Shown here piece after piece: positions 8,785 through 17,509 of a stretch of 64,000 bases of DNA (the stretch's first letter is position 1; every line of letters starts with the position of its first letter). Position numbers and translations under genes: made by a program. The stretch is from Salinigranum rubrum (GTDB lineage: Archaea > Halobacteriota > Halobacteria > Halobacteriales > Haloferacaceae): assembly GCF_002906575.1 (NCBI RefSeq), contig NZ_CP026309.1, positions 248,001 through 312,000 of the forward strand, in the 5' to 3' direction. The notes under the pieces were generated by a model, which ran no database searches, was not told the origin of the DNA, and saw only the letters and a program-made list of their open reading frames with translations.

Positions 8785-9558
8785 ATGGTCGAGTACACAC
8801 ACACGCCAGTGTCCGTCAGCGGCAAACGAGCGGTCGTCGTCGGCGGGACGAGCGGCATCGGGCAGGCCATCGCGCTCGGGTTCGCCGAGGAGGGTGCGGA
8901 CGTCATCGCCACCAGTCGCAGCGAGGAGAAGGTCGACGAGACCGCGGCGGCCATCGAGGAGCGCGGCGCGAACACCGCCCGCATCACCTGTGACGTGACC
9001 GACGCCGCGTCGCTCGATGCAGTCCGTGAGACCGCCGTCGAGGAGTTCGGCGGCGTCGACGTGGTCGTCGCCTCGCAGGGTGCCATCTCCCGGGCGACGG
9101 TGCTGGGCATCAGCGACGACGAGTGGGACTTCGTCACCGACGTCGCCCTCGACGGCGTCCGCAAGGTGACACAGGCCTTCGCCCCCGCGATGGACGAGGG
9201 CGGTTCGATCATCAACATTTCGTCGCTGGCCGCACAGCTCTCGATGGCGAACCTCCCCGCGTACTCGGCGGCCAAGGGCGGCGTCGACGCCTTCACCCGC
9301 GTGTCGGCGAAGGAACTCGCTCCGGACGTCCGCGTCAACGCCATCGCTCCGGGCTTCGTCATCACGCCACAGAACGCCGACACGTACGCCGAGGGAACCG
9401 AGAAGCGCGCGCGCATCGACGAACGGGCGCCCATCGGTCGCGTCGCGGAGCGCGAGGAGATGGTCGGGGCGGCTGTCTTCCTGGGGAGCGACGCGTCGTC
9501 GTACGTCACGGGAGAGGTCATCACCGTCGACGGCGGCTTCTCCGACAGCGCGTTCTGA
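8785..9558 (+). CDS. SDR family NAD(P)-dependent oxidoreductase
   Basis: Classical short-chain dehydrogenase, 257 residues. It has the cofactor motif GGTSGIG near residue 20, the catalytic serine in NISSLA, and the YSAAK active-site tyrosine and lysine; the C-terminus ends in VTGEVITVDGGFSDSAF as in gluconate- and 2-dehydro-3-deoxy-gluconate-type dehydrogenases. Preceded by tataat and a purine-rich gagagagggg before the ATG. Its neighbours (MDR dehydrogenase, cyclase-family hydrolase, sugar ABC transporter) point to sugar or sugar-acid oxidation. The exact substrate cannot be read from sequence. Confidence 0.88.
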   Translation: MVEYTHTPVSVSGKRAVVVGGTSGIGQAIALGFAEEGADVIATSRSEEKVDETAAAIEERGANTARITCDVTDAASLDAVRETAVEEFGGVDVVVASQGAISRATVLGISDDEWDFVTDVALDGVRKVTQAFAPAMDEGGSIINISSLAAQLSMANLPAYSAAKGGVDAFTRVSAKELAPDVRVNAIAPGFVITPQNADTYAEGTEKRARIDERAPIGRVAEREEMVGAAVFLGSDASSYVTGEVITVDGGFSDSAF

Positions 9559-9618
9559 CGGCGGCCTCCCCCGACGTCCACGTGCGGTTTTATCCCACAC
9601 CCGCCCGTACCGACGGCT

Positions 9619-10293
9619 ATGAGCCGGTGGATAGACCTGACGCAGCCGATTACCGAGGACGTCGCGACGCACCCGCCCGGCCACACGCTGCCGGAGTTCG
9701 AACCCCTCGCGACCTACGACGAGGACGGGCACAACGCGACGCGTCTCCACCTCGAAACGCACTGTGGAACCCACATGGACGCGCCGACGCACTTCTTCCC
9801 CGCCGACGAGTACGACACCATCGACGCCGTCTCGCCGGCCGAGATGATCACCGAGGGCGTCGTCCTCGACTGCACCGACGTGGGTCGCGCGGAGGCCATC
9901 TCCCCCGAGCGCGTTCGCGCGGCAGTCGCGGCCGCGTCCGTCTCGGTCGAACCGGGTGACTTCGTCATCGTGGATACGGGCATGGACCCGACGACGACCG
10001 ACCCCGACACGTATCTCCACGAGTACGCGTACCCCTCGGTGGCGGCCGCCGAGTTCCTCGTCGACGCGGGCGCTGGCGTCGTTGCGACCGACGCGCTCGG
10101 TGTCGACGCTCCCGGTGCCAGCGTCGCCGACCACGACGTCCACCGGGCGCTCCTCGGCAACGGCGTCCGTATCGTCGAGGGCGTCGCCGACCTCGGGTCG
10201 GTGGAACCGGGTCGGTACGACGTCGTCTGCACGCCGCTTCCCTACGCGGGGCTCGACGGGTCGCAGGTCCGACTGCTGGTCCGCCCGCAGTAG
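9619..10293 (+). CDS. Cyclase-family (kynurenine formamidase-like) metal hydrolase
   Basis: 224 residues of the PF04199 cyclase fold. The metal-site motif HCGTHMDAPTHF (the HxGTHxDxPxH signature) is intact near residue 55. Members hydrolyse formyl-kynurenine, isatin or lactones. A TTTTAT box at 9588-9593 gives it its own leaderless promoter after the SDR. In this sugar-catabolic setting a lactonase role is a reasonable inference, because the pathway would otherwise lack a hydrolase between the dehydrogenase and downstream steps; a true formamidase is less likely since no tryptophan genes are nearby. Confidence 0.82.
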   Translation: MSRWIDLTQPITEDVATHPPGHTLPEFEPLATYDEDGHNATRLHLETHCGTHMDAPTHFFPADEYDTIDAVSPAEMITEGVVLDCTDVGRAEAISPERVRAAVAAASVSVEPGDFVIVDTGMDPTTTDPDTYLHEYAYPSVAAAEFLVDAGAGVVATDALGVDAPGASVADHDVHRALLGNGVRIVEGVADLGSVEPGRYDVVCTPLPYAGLDGSQVRLLVRPQ

Positions 10294-10393
10294 CGCTCTC
10301 GGTCGAATCAGCGAACGGTCCGAGACGGACTCCGACGCGACGTGTCCGTGACCTCCAGCACGACGGGCGAGCGACGGAACGCCGCCCGTTCGC

Positions 10394-11401
10394 TCACTTC
10401 ACGATGTCTATCTTGCGGCGGTCCATCGACATGGCGACGGCGACGATGACGACGAACCCGAGGACGATGTCCTGGACGAACGACTGGATGCCGACCAGGT
10501 TCATCCCGTTGGCGAGGACGCCGATGACGAGGACGCCGAGGATGGTGCGATGGGGGCCGCCGACGCCGCCGGTCAGTGCGGTCCCGCCCATCACGATGGC
10601 CGCGATGGACTGCAGCAGCAGGCCGGTCCCCATCCCGGGCGCCGCGGAGGCCGTCCGCGCGGTGAGCAACGCGCCCGCGACGCCACAGAGGAAGCCCGAG
10701 ACGACGAACGCACCGATCTTGTACCGGTCGACCTTCACGCCGGAGAGGTCGGCGACCTCCTCGTTCTCGCCCAGCGCGTAGCAGTAGCGGCCGAACGGCG
10801 TCTTGAACGCGACGAACACCATCAGGACGTAGAACAACAGCCCCCAGACGACGATGTTCGGCACGTTCCCGACGAGCGTGCCGTTCGAGACCCACCGGAC
10901 CGTCTCGTCGCGGAACGGGATCGAAGTCCCACCGGTGATGAGCAGCGCGGTCCCCGCGAGGATCGACAGCGAGCCGAGCGTCACGAGGAAGGAGGGAATC
11001 TTGAACTTCGCGAAGACGACGCCGTTGAGCGCGCCGAAGACCGTTCCGGCGACGACGGCGACGAGCAGCGCGGCGAGTCCAAGTTGGTAGTCGGAGATCA
11101 GTATCGCCGCGATGACGCCCGTGATCCCCACCATCGACTCGATGGAGAGGTCGATGCTCTGCTGGAGGATGGGGAACGTCCCCGCCAGCGAGACGAGAAG
11201 CAAGATTGTGCTGTTTCGCATCACGTTGTCCACGAGGTTCGACACCGTCAGGAACACCGGCGACGCCAGGCTGAACCCGACGACGAGCAGCGCGAGGAGC
11301 GCGAACGGACCCAGGTCGATGATCCAATCTTGGAGTTCTCGGTCCGAGCGCATCTGGTCTATCTTCTGGCGCACGCTGTCGACTGCCGTTCGTTCTGCCA
11401 T
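10394..11401 (-). CDS. CUT2 sugar ABC transporter permease (RbsC-like)
   Basis: Integral membrane permease of 335 residues with 8-10 hydrophobic helices and the BPD_transp_2 signature region around GGTALTGGVGGPHRTILGVL. The start lies one base after the stop of the ATPase gene, so it is the last gene of the minus-strand operon lipoprotein - ATPase - permease (13009, 11403, 10394). This is the architecture of ribose/galactose-type transporters, distinct from the CUT1 type of xacGHIJK further right. The permease is expected to work as a homodimer. The substrate is not known. Confidence 0.92.
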   Translation of the reverse strand: MAERTAVDSVRQKIDQMRSDRELQDWIIDLGPFALLALLVVGFSLASPVFLTVSNLVDNVMRNSTILLLVSLAGTFPILQQSIDLSIESMVGITGVIAAILISDYQLGLAALLVAVVAGTVFGALNGVVFAKFKIPSFLVTLGSLSILAGTALLITGGTSIPFRDETVRWVSNGTLVGNVPNIVVWGLLFYVLMVFVAFKTPFGRYCYALGENEEVADLSGVKVDRYKIGAFVVSGFLCGVAGALLTARTASAAPGMGTGLLLQSIAAIVMGGTALTGGVGGPHRTILGVLVIGVLANGMNLVGIQSFVQDIVLGFVVIVAVAMSMDRRKIDIVK

Positions 11402-11402
11402 C

Positions 11403-12995
11403 TCAGATCATCTCCTGTATGATTTCCTCTTCGGTGGGTTTGTCGCCGGCCGGCGCGTCGATGACGTCGACGAGTCGGCCCTTCTTCATCACGCCGATAC
11501 GGTTGGACATGCCGATCACCTCGGGGAGTTCGTCGCCGATGAACACCATCGAGAAGCCGTCCTCGGCGAGGTCACGACAGACCCGGTACACCTCCTCCTT
11601 GGCGGCGACGTCGATGCCGCGGGTGACGTTGTCCATCACGAAGGTGTCCGTCTCGCGCTGGAGCCACTTCGCGAGGACGACCTTCTGCTGGTTGCCGCCG
11701 CTCAGTTTGTACACGAGCGTCTCCACTCCGGGGGTCCTGATGTCGAGTTCCTCGACGGACCGGGCCGCCATGGACTCCTCCTTGTCGTGGTCGATGAGCG
11801 AGAGGAGCTTCCCGAGGCCACCGAAGTCGTCGGAGACGCGGTCGGTTCCGATGCTCGGGAGCGAGACGTTCATCGTGAGCGACTGGTAGAGCAGCAACCC
11901 CTCGGCCTTCCGGTCCTTCGGGATGTAGCCGACGCCCGCCTCGACCATCCGGGACAGCGACCCCGGCCGCACCTCGTCGCCGCGAACGGTGACGGTTCCG
12001 GCGTCGGCGGCGTCGGCCCCGCAGATGACGCGCCCGAGGCGGCTCTTGCCCGAGCCTTCGACGCCCACGACACCGAATATCTCGCCCTCGTGGAGCGTGA
12101 ACGAGACGTCGTCGAGACGGTCCTCGGTGGTCAGTCCATCGACCTCCATCGCGACGTCCGCGTCGGCGTCGATGGACACCTGCCGGTCGGTCCGGTAGTA
12201 CTCGCTGGCCGTCTCGCGTCCGACCATCGCCCGCTGGAGCGCCGACTCGGACGCCTCGCTTGCCTCGAACGTCTCGACCAGTCTGCCGTCCTTCAGGACG
12301 AAGATGCGGTCGCTGACCTGGAGCACCTCGTCGAGTTCGTGCGAGACGAACACGAACGAGGCGCTGTCTCGGAGGTCGTTTATCCGGTCGAACAGCAGGT
12401 CACGCCCGGCCTCTTCGAGTCCGGCCGTCGGTTCGTCGAGGAGGATGATCGGGTGGTCCGTGTCGATGGACTGGCTGAACGCCTTGGCGATCTCCAGCAT
12501 CTGCTTCTCGGTGAACGAGTACGACGAGACCCGCTCGGAGACGTCCAGGTCGATGCCCAGTTCGTCGACGATCCGTTGGGCCTTCTCCCGCATCGCCCCC
12601 TGGTCGACGACGCCGAACCGGGAGAAGTCCGGGATCTGGTCCAGGAAGATGTTCTCGTACCCGGTGAGGTTCGGAACGACGTCCTGTTCCTGCTTCACGA
12701 TCGAGATGCCGCGGTGGGCCGCGTTCCGCGGGTCGGTGATCTCGACCGGTTCGCCGTTCAGGACGATCCGACCCCCGTCCGGCTGGTGGATGCCGGTCAG
12801 CACCTTGAGGAGCGTGCTCTTCCCCGCGCCGTTCTCGCCGACGAGGCCGATCACCTCGCCGGTGCCGATTTCGATCGAGACGTCGGCCAGCGCGTCGACG
12901 TGTCGAAACGACTTCGAGACGCCGTCGACCCGGAGACGGACGTCGTCGCTGTTTCCCTTCGCGCCGCGTCCAGTCGTCGCCGTGTCGCTCGTCAT
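11403..12995 (-). CDS. CUT2 sugar ABC transporter ATPase, double NBD (RbsA-like)
   Basis: 530 residues with two fused nucleotide-binding domains as in RbsA/MglA. The first half has Walker A GENGAGKST, Walker B IILLDEPTAGLE and an unusual signature region (YSFTEKQMLEIAKA); the second half has GVEGSGKSR in place of the Walker A, the signature KLSGGNQQKVVLAKWL and FVMDNVTRGID for Walker B. The divergent second P-loop and the Asn for Glu after its Walker B are typical of one degenerate half in this family. Follows the lipoprotein gene after a gap of 13 bases. Confidence 0.93.
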   Translation of the reverse strand: MTSDTATTGRGAKGNSDDVRLRVDGVSKSFRHVDALADVSIEIGTGEVIGLVGENGAGKSTLLKVLTGIHQPDGGRIVLNGEPVEITDPRNAAHRGISIVKQEQDVVPNLTGYENIFLDQIPDFSRFGVVDQGAMREKAQRIVDELGIDLDVSERVSSYSFTEKQMLEIAKAFSQSIDTDHPIILLDEPTAGLEEAGRDLLFDRINDLRDSASFVFVSHELDEVLQVSDRIFVLKDGRLVETFEASEASESALQRAMVGRETASEYYRTDRQVSIDADADVAMEVDGLTTEDRLDDVSFTLHEGEIFGVVGVEGSGKSRLGRVICGADAADAGTVTVRGDEVRPGSLSRMVEAGVGYIPKDRKAEGLLLYQSLTMNVSLPSIGTDRVSDDFGGLGKLLSLIDHDKEESMAARSVEELDIRTPGVETLVYKLSGGNQQKVVLAKWLQRETDTFVMDNVTRGIDVAAKEEVYRVCRDLAEDGFSMVFIGDELPEVIGMSNRIGVMKKGRLVDVIDAPAGDKPTEEEIIQEMI

Positions 12996-13008
12996 CGTCC
13001 CCCGACAT

Positions 13009-14415
13009 TCAGGCGTAGGGGTTCGCGCCGTTCTCGAACCGTTCTCGGTAGTCTTGCTCCACCTGGTCGAACAGGTCCGCGTTGTCGTACTCGCTCGGCA
13101 CCGAGTAGTTCGACGGCTTGTTCTCCTCCGTCCACAGGAGTTGGCTGAAGTCCTCCCGCCGGATCGGGCTCAGCAGGTTCTGTGGGTCCCACTCGTCGCC
13201 GCTCTCTTCGACCGACATCGCCTGCCAGTCGTAGGGGGACTCGCCCTCCGAGAAGGCGACGTCGAGGTACCGCTGCGGACTCGTGAACGAGACGTCCATG
13301 TCGCCGAACGTGTCCCGCGACAGCGAGTCGTTGATGATCATCGCGCCGCCGCCGAACATCATGCGCTCGGGCACCTCGGGCCGCCACCCGTGGAGCCAGT
13401 CGTACCCCTTGACCACGGCCCACCCGCCCTGCCAGAAGGGTTGCGCGGCGAACGTGCCCGCGAGCCAGGGCTGTCCGGAGTCTGCCGAGCGGTCGCGGAC
13501 CAGGCCGACCGACTCCTGGAAGCCGTCGTAGCCGACCACCGGCACGGCCATGTCGTTCTCTTCGAGGACGGAGAGCGCGCCCAGCGCGACGCCGTCGTTC
13601 TGGCCGTAGACGCCGTCGATGTCGTCGCCGAACTTCGAGAGGAAGTCCGACATCGCCTGGCGGCCGGTCGCGCGCGTCCACTCGCTCGGAATCGGTTCGC
13701 CGAGTCGCTCGATGTCGGGGTACTCCTCCATCGCGAGTTCGACGCCAGCGTTGCGGTGTGAGCCGACGTGGCCCGGAACGCCGGTGATGTGGACGAAGTT
13801 CCCCGACCCACCCATCGCCTCGAAGAGGACGCGAGCCGTCGCGGCACCGGTTCTCACGACCTCGGGGATCTGGTACTGGAGGAACTCCGGGCCGGTGTCC
13901 AGCGGTGTCCACCACGTGGCCATCGTCCAGTAGCTGATGAACGGGACGCCGCCCTCCGCGGCCACGTCGGCGATGGAGCGGACGCCCGAGTTCTGGTAGG
14001 CGGTGCCGGTGATCATGTCCGCCCCGCCGGTGATCGCCGCCTGAAGCTGCGACATCTGCTGTGACTCCTGCCCGCCGTGTGTCTGGTAGTCCACGCTGAG
14101 GTCGAGGGCGCTCGCCGCCTCCCGAGCGCCGGCGAGGAACGCCTGCCAGATGTCGTTCTCGATGTTGTCCGGCGAGACGAACGCCTTGTCGATGGTTCCG
14201 TCGTACTGCCACTCGGAGGCGGATTCGCCACCACTACCCTCGGTGCTGGTACTCCCACCGCCGCCCCCACCACTCCCACTCGTGCCGCCTTCGGTCCCGC
14301 CGCCGCCACCACCGGTTCCGGAACAGCCCGCGAGCCCCGCGATGGCTCCGACGCCGAGCCCCTTGAGATACTTCCGTCTATCCAGCGTCACGCGTGGATT
14401 GTCATCATCGAGCAT
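13009..14415 (-). CDS. CUT2 sugar-binding Tat lipoprotein
   Basis: Periplasmic-binding-protein-like lipoprotein (Peripla_BP_4 type), 468 residues with the start used. The N-terminus carries a Tat motif DRRKYLKGLGVGAIAGLAGC with a lipobox cysteine, then a Gly/Ser-rich linker, the usual arrangement for exported haloarchaeal binding proteins anchored to the outer membrane face. I chose the ATG at 14415 because a TATA-like box at 14443-14450 (minus strand) overlaps the alternative ATG at 14445 and sits about 30 bases before 14415. First gene of the CUT2 operon. Confidence 0.9.
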   Translation of the reverse strand: MLDDDNPRVTLDRRKYLKGLGVGAIAGLAGCSGTGGGGGGTEGGTSGSGGGGGGSTSTEGSGGESASEWQYDGTIDKAFVSPDNIENDIWQAFLAGAREAASALDLSVDYQTHGGQESQQMSQLQAAITGGADMITGTAYQNSGVRSIADVAAEGGVPFISYWTMATWWTPLDTGPEFLQYQIPEVVRTGAATARVLFEAMGGSGNFVHITGVPGHVGSHRNAGVELAMEEYPDIERLGEPIPSEWTRATGRQAMSDFLSKFGDDIDGVYGQNDGVALGALSVLEENDMAVPVVGYDGFQESVGLVRDRSADSGQPWLAGTFAAQPFWQGGWAVVKGYDWLHGWRPEVPERMMFGGGAMIINDSLSRDTFGDMDVSFTSPQRYLDVAFSEGESPYDWQAMSVEESGDEWDPQNLLSPIRREDFSQLLWTEENKPSNYSVPSEYDNADLFDQVEQDYRERFENGANPYA

Positions 14416-14604
14416 ACCATTATCCAGGTATTTCCTAATCGACATAAAACTTGTGACCGCGCGAGTGACAACGACCCCCCGCCGGTTTCGCCCGACGGGG
14501 ACGAATCCGGGCGGCCCGCTACGGGTCGAGCGAGGGGGCCCGCTCGATTATATATGGCCTCGCGTGGGTCGAGGGCCCAGCGACGGGAGGGGTCCCTTCC
14601 GCCT

Positions 14605-14691
14605 CGTCGAACAGTGCAGCACTCCGTACTGCTGGCTCGACGCGACTACGCCTCGTCGAACAGCGCGAGACGTAACCTCGCTGGCTCGACG
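14605..14691 (-). repeat. Two tandem 38-base hairpins downstream of xacD
   Basis: Two units, 14605-14642 and 14654-14691, start with the same ten bases CGTCGAACAG and end with the same twelve bases GCTGGCTCGACG. The outer arms CGTCGA/TCGACG pair perfectly. The inner sequences differ but each pairs with itself (CAGCA/TGCTG in the first; CAGCG-CGAG with CTCGCTG in the second). The second unit starts eight bases beyond the xacD stop in transcription direction. This looks like a duplicated RNA 3'-end structure, possibly a terminator or mRNA stabiliser. Confidence 0.6.
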
Positions 14692-14698
14692 AGTCGTT

Positions 14699-15931
14699 TC
14701 ACTCCTCGTCGAACATCGTCTGGCCCTCGGCGAGGTGCTCCTCGACGGCGTCGAAGTCCAGTGTCAGGCCGAGGCCGGGCTTCTCGGGGATCTGCATGTA
14801 GCCGTCCTGGATGAGGCCGTCCTCCTCGACGAGGTCCTCCCACCAGCCGAGTTCGTACGAGTGGTACTCGACGGCCAGCGAGTTCGGGATGGCCGCACCG
14901 ACCTGCGCCGAAGCCATGGTGGCGATGGGCGAGGAGACGTTGTGCATCGCCACCGGGACGTAGAACATCTCGGCGAGCGTGGCGATCTTCATCGTCTCGC
15001 GCATCCCGCCCACCTTGGGCACGTCGGGTGCGATGATGTCGACCGCCTGTTCGGTGAGGAGTTGCCGCTGGCCGTGGGTCCGGTAGACGTTCTCGCCGAC
15101 CGCGATGGGCGTCCCGGTCGACTGAGTGACCTCCCGCTGGACGTCGTGGTTCTCCGGCGGGACGGGGTCTTCGAGCCACCAGACGTCGTACGCTTCGAGT
15201 TCGCGTGCGAGGCGTTTCGCGCTCCCGGCGGTGAACGACCAGTGGCAGTCGAACGCGGCGTCGGCGCGGTCGCCGACGCGCTCTGTCACCTTTCGAACGA
15301 TCTCGGCCTTGTGTTCGATCTCGGGGGCCCGCAGGTGGCGGTTCGCGCGGTCCTTCTCGTGGCCCGAGGGGACGTCGAGGTCGAACTTCAGCGCGTCGTA
15401 TCCCAACTCGTCCACGACGCGTTCGGCCTCGTCGGCGCAGGCGTCGGGGTCGGCCTCGTCCTCCGTGTGGCAGTCACAGTAGACGCGCACCTCGTCGCGG
15501 TACTTCCCGCCGAGGAGTTGGTAGGCAGGGACGTCGAGGACCTTCCCCGCGGCGTCGTGCAGCGCCAGTTCGATGCCCGAGATGGCCGCGATGTCCTTCC
15601 CGGCGATCGAGCCCTCGCCGGACGTCTTCTGCACCATGTGTTCGTACAGCCGGTCGATGTCGAGGGGGTTCTCGCCGACGATGAAGGGTCTGAGCCGGTC
15701 GATGATCTCCGGGATGGCCCCGCCCCAGTACGCCTCGCCGTTGCCGACCACGCCGGCGTCCGTGTACACCCTGACCAGCGTCCACGGGTAGTTCCCGTCG
15801 ACGATGACCGTCTGGACGTCGGTGATCTCCACGTCGCGGTCGCCCCGGTCCCCGGTGAGTCCCATCGTCTCCGCCGAGAGGTCCCGCATCGTGTACTCCG
15901 CGTTCGGGTCTCGTAACTGTCCGTAGTTCAT
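14699..15931 (-). CDS. xacD: Pentonate dehydratase, mandelate racemase/enolase superfamily (XacD-like)
   Basis: 410-residue member of the MR/MLE family that dehydrates D-xylonate and L-arabinonate to the 2-keto-3-deoxy acid. Superfamily residues are visible: a lysine in DALKFDLDV, metal ligands in FDCHW, WLEDPVPPEN and AVGENVY, and the catalytic histidine in VAMHNVSSP. A TATA box (15956-15965, minus strand) lies 25-34 bases before the ATG, giving a leaderless start. In Haloferax volcanii xacD, xacF and xacR are neighbours, and the same order is seen here. Family is certain; the substrate is inferred from the surrounding full xac set. Confidence 0.85.
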   Translation of the reverse strand: MNYGQLRDPNAEYTMRDLSAETMGLTGDRGDRDVEITDVQTVIVDGNYPWTLVRVYTDAGVVGNGEAYWGGAIPEIIDRLRPFIVGENPLDIDRLYEHMVQKTSGEGSIAGKDIAAISGIELALHDAAGKVLDVPAYQLLGGKYRDEVRVYCDCHTEDEADPDACADEAERVVDELGYDALKFDLDVPSGHEKDRANRHLRAPEIEHKAEIVRKVTERVGDRADAAFDCHWSFTAGSAKRLARELEAYDVWWLEDPVPPENHDVQREVTQSTGTPIAVGENVYRTHGQRQLLTEQAVDIIAPDVPKVGGMRETMKIATLAEMFYVPVAMHNVSSPIATMASAQVGAAIPNSLAVEYHSYELGWWEDLVEEDGLIQDGYMQIPEKPGLGLTLDFDAVEEHLAEGQTMFDEE

Positions 15932-15955
15932 GCGTCGTTCGGACTTCTCACAACT

Positions 15956-15965
15956 CCGTAAAAAC
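15956..15965 (-). promoter_or_regulatory. TATA box of xacD
   Basis: On the minus strand the string gtttttacgg lies 25-34 bases upstream of the xacD start at 15931. Spacing fits a leaderless haloarchaeal promoter. Confidence 0.5.
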
Positions 15966-16063
15966 AGTTCCGGACCGCTGGGGGTCCGTTCCCAGGCCGT
16001 GCGACACGAGCGTGCCGCGCCCGCGACACGCCCGCCTGACCGGTGGTCGAGTGCCTTCCCCGG

Positions 16064-17509
16064 TCAGTAGTTCATGTACACCGTCTTGCTGATGGTGTAG
16101 AAGGCGAGTCCCTCGTCGCCCTGCTCGCGGTAGGTCTCCGAGGAGGAGGCTTTCATCCCGCCGAAGGGGACGTGCAGTTCGAGGCCGGTCGTCTTCTCGT
16201 TCGTCTTGACCACGCCGGCGTCGACCTCGTCGACGAAGCGGTGGGCCTTGTTCAGGTCGTTCGTGACGACGCTCGCCGACAGACCCTGTTCGACGCCGTT
16301 GGCCACCTCGACCGCCTCGTCGAACCCCGAAACGGGAATGACCGCGACAACCGGGCCGAATATCTCCTCCTGTGCGATGGTCATGTCGGACTCCACGTCC
16401 GAGAAGACCGTCGGCTCGACGAAGTACCCGTCGTCGAGTCCGTCGCCGTCGGGACGACCGCCGCCCGTCTCCAGCGTGGCTCCCTCGTCGACGCCGGTCT
16501 CGATGTACTCGAGGGTACCGCTCAGTTCGCCCTCGCTGTTCTGGGGCCCCATCCCGGGGTCGTCGATACCCGGTCCGACCTCGATGCTGGCGGCGCGGTC
16601 GGTGAGCCGTTCGACGAACTCGTCGTACACGTCCTCGTGGACGATTGCGCGGGAACAGGCCGTACACGCCTGTCCGGTGACGCCGAACGCGCCCGACGCG
16701 ACGATATCGACGGACTCGTCGAGGTCGGCGTCCGAACAGACGACCGTCGGGTTCTTGCCGCCCATTTCGAGGAGGGTACGCGTCTGGTTCTCCGCGGCGT
16801 TCTGATAGACGATGTCGCCGACGGTGGCGCTGCCGGTGAAGGAGACCCCGTCGACGCGGTCGTCGCTCGCGAGCGTGTTCCCGACGGCCGACCCCGGGCC
16901 CGTGACCATGTTGAGCACACCCCCGGGCAGCCCCGCGTCCTCGAAACACTCGACCAGTCGGACCGCCGTGATGCCCGTGGTCGTCGCGGGCTTGAACGCC
17001 ACGGTGTTCCCGGTCGCCAGCGCGGGTGCGATCTTCCACGCCGGGATGGCGATGGGGTAGTTCCAGGGAGTGATTACCGAGACGGCCCCCACCGGTTCCT
17101 TCCGGACGTAGAGGCTCGTGTCGGGGGAACTGCTCTGTTTGACCTCCCCACCCATGTCGGCGGCCTTCCCCGCGTAGTAGTGGAAGATGTCGATCGCACG
17201 CTGTACCTCTCCCGAAGCCTCGGACCAGGTCTTGCCCTCCTCGCGGACCAGCGTCTCGGTTACCTCCTCCTTGCGCTCTGCGAGGAGCGACCCCGTCTTC
17301 CGAAGGATCGCACCGCGTTCCGGGCCGGGCGTCGACGCCCACGCCTCCTGTGCCTCGACGGCCGCGTCGATTGCCGCCGTCGCGTCTGACTCGTTCGATT
17401 CAGCTATCTCGCCGACGACCTCCGAGGTGTCGGCCGGGTTCCGACTCTCTGTCGTGTTTCCGGTCTCCGATGGGCGCCACTCGCCCGCGATGTAGTTTTC
17501 GTGTGCCAT
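16064..17509 (-). CDS. xacF: 2-oxoglutarate semialdehyde dehydrogenase (XacF-like)
   Basis: Aldehyde dehydrogenase of 481 residues. Active-site residues are present: N150 in PWNYP, E248 in LLEMGGKNP, and C282 in GVTGQACTACSR. It would oxidise 2-oxoglutarate semialdehyde, the last step of the oxidative pentose pathway, to 2-oxoglutarate. The start MAHENYIAGEWRP at 17509 agrees with family N-termini and with a TATA-like cttgttag at 17533-17540 (minus strand); the frame is open for 37 further codons upstream, which I reject. Its upstream region is an unusually long 800-base gene-free stretch. Confidence 0.88.
   Translation of the reverse strand: MAHENYIAGEWRPSETGNTTESRNPADTSEVVGEIAESNESDATAAIDAAVEAQEAWASTPGPERGAILRKTGSLLAERKEEVTETLVREEGKTWSEASGEVQRAIDIFHYYAGKAADMGGEVKQSSSPDTSLYVRKEPVGAVSVITPWNYPIAIPAWKIAPALATGNTVAFKPATTTGITAVRLVECFEDAGLPGGVLNMVTGPGSAVGNTLASDDRVDGVSFTGSATVGDIVYQNAAENQTRTLLEMGGKNPTVVCSDADLDESVDIVASGAFGVTGQACTACSRAIVHEDVYDEFVERLTDRAASIEVGPGIDDPGMGPQNSEGELSGTLEYIETGVDEGATLETGGGRPDGDGLDDGYFVEPTVFSDVESDMTIAQEEIFGPVVAVIPVSGFDEAVEVANGVEQGLSASVVTNDLNKAHRFVDEVDAGVVKTNEKTTGLELHVPFGGMKASSSETYREQGDEGLAFYTISKTVYMNY

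Noticed and set aside
8632-10143. Upstream extension of the MDR dehydrogenase frame
   Set aside because: The frame is open but runs antisense to the SDR and cyclase genes; family length, TATA spacing and N-terminus support a start at 8631.
11112-13148. Long plus-strand frames over the CUT2 operon
   Set aside because: They are antisense to well-conserved ABC transporter genes and show no domain.
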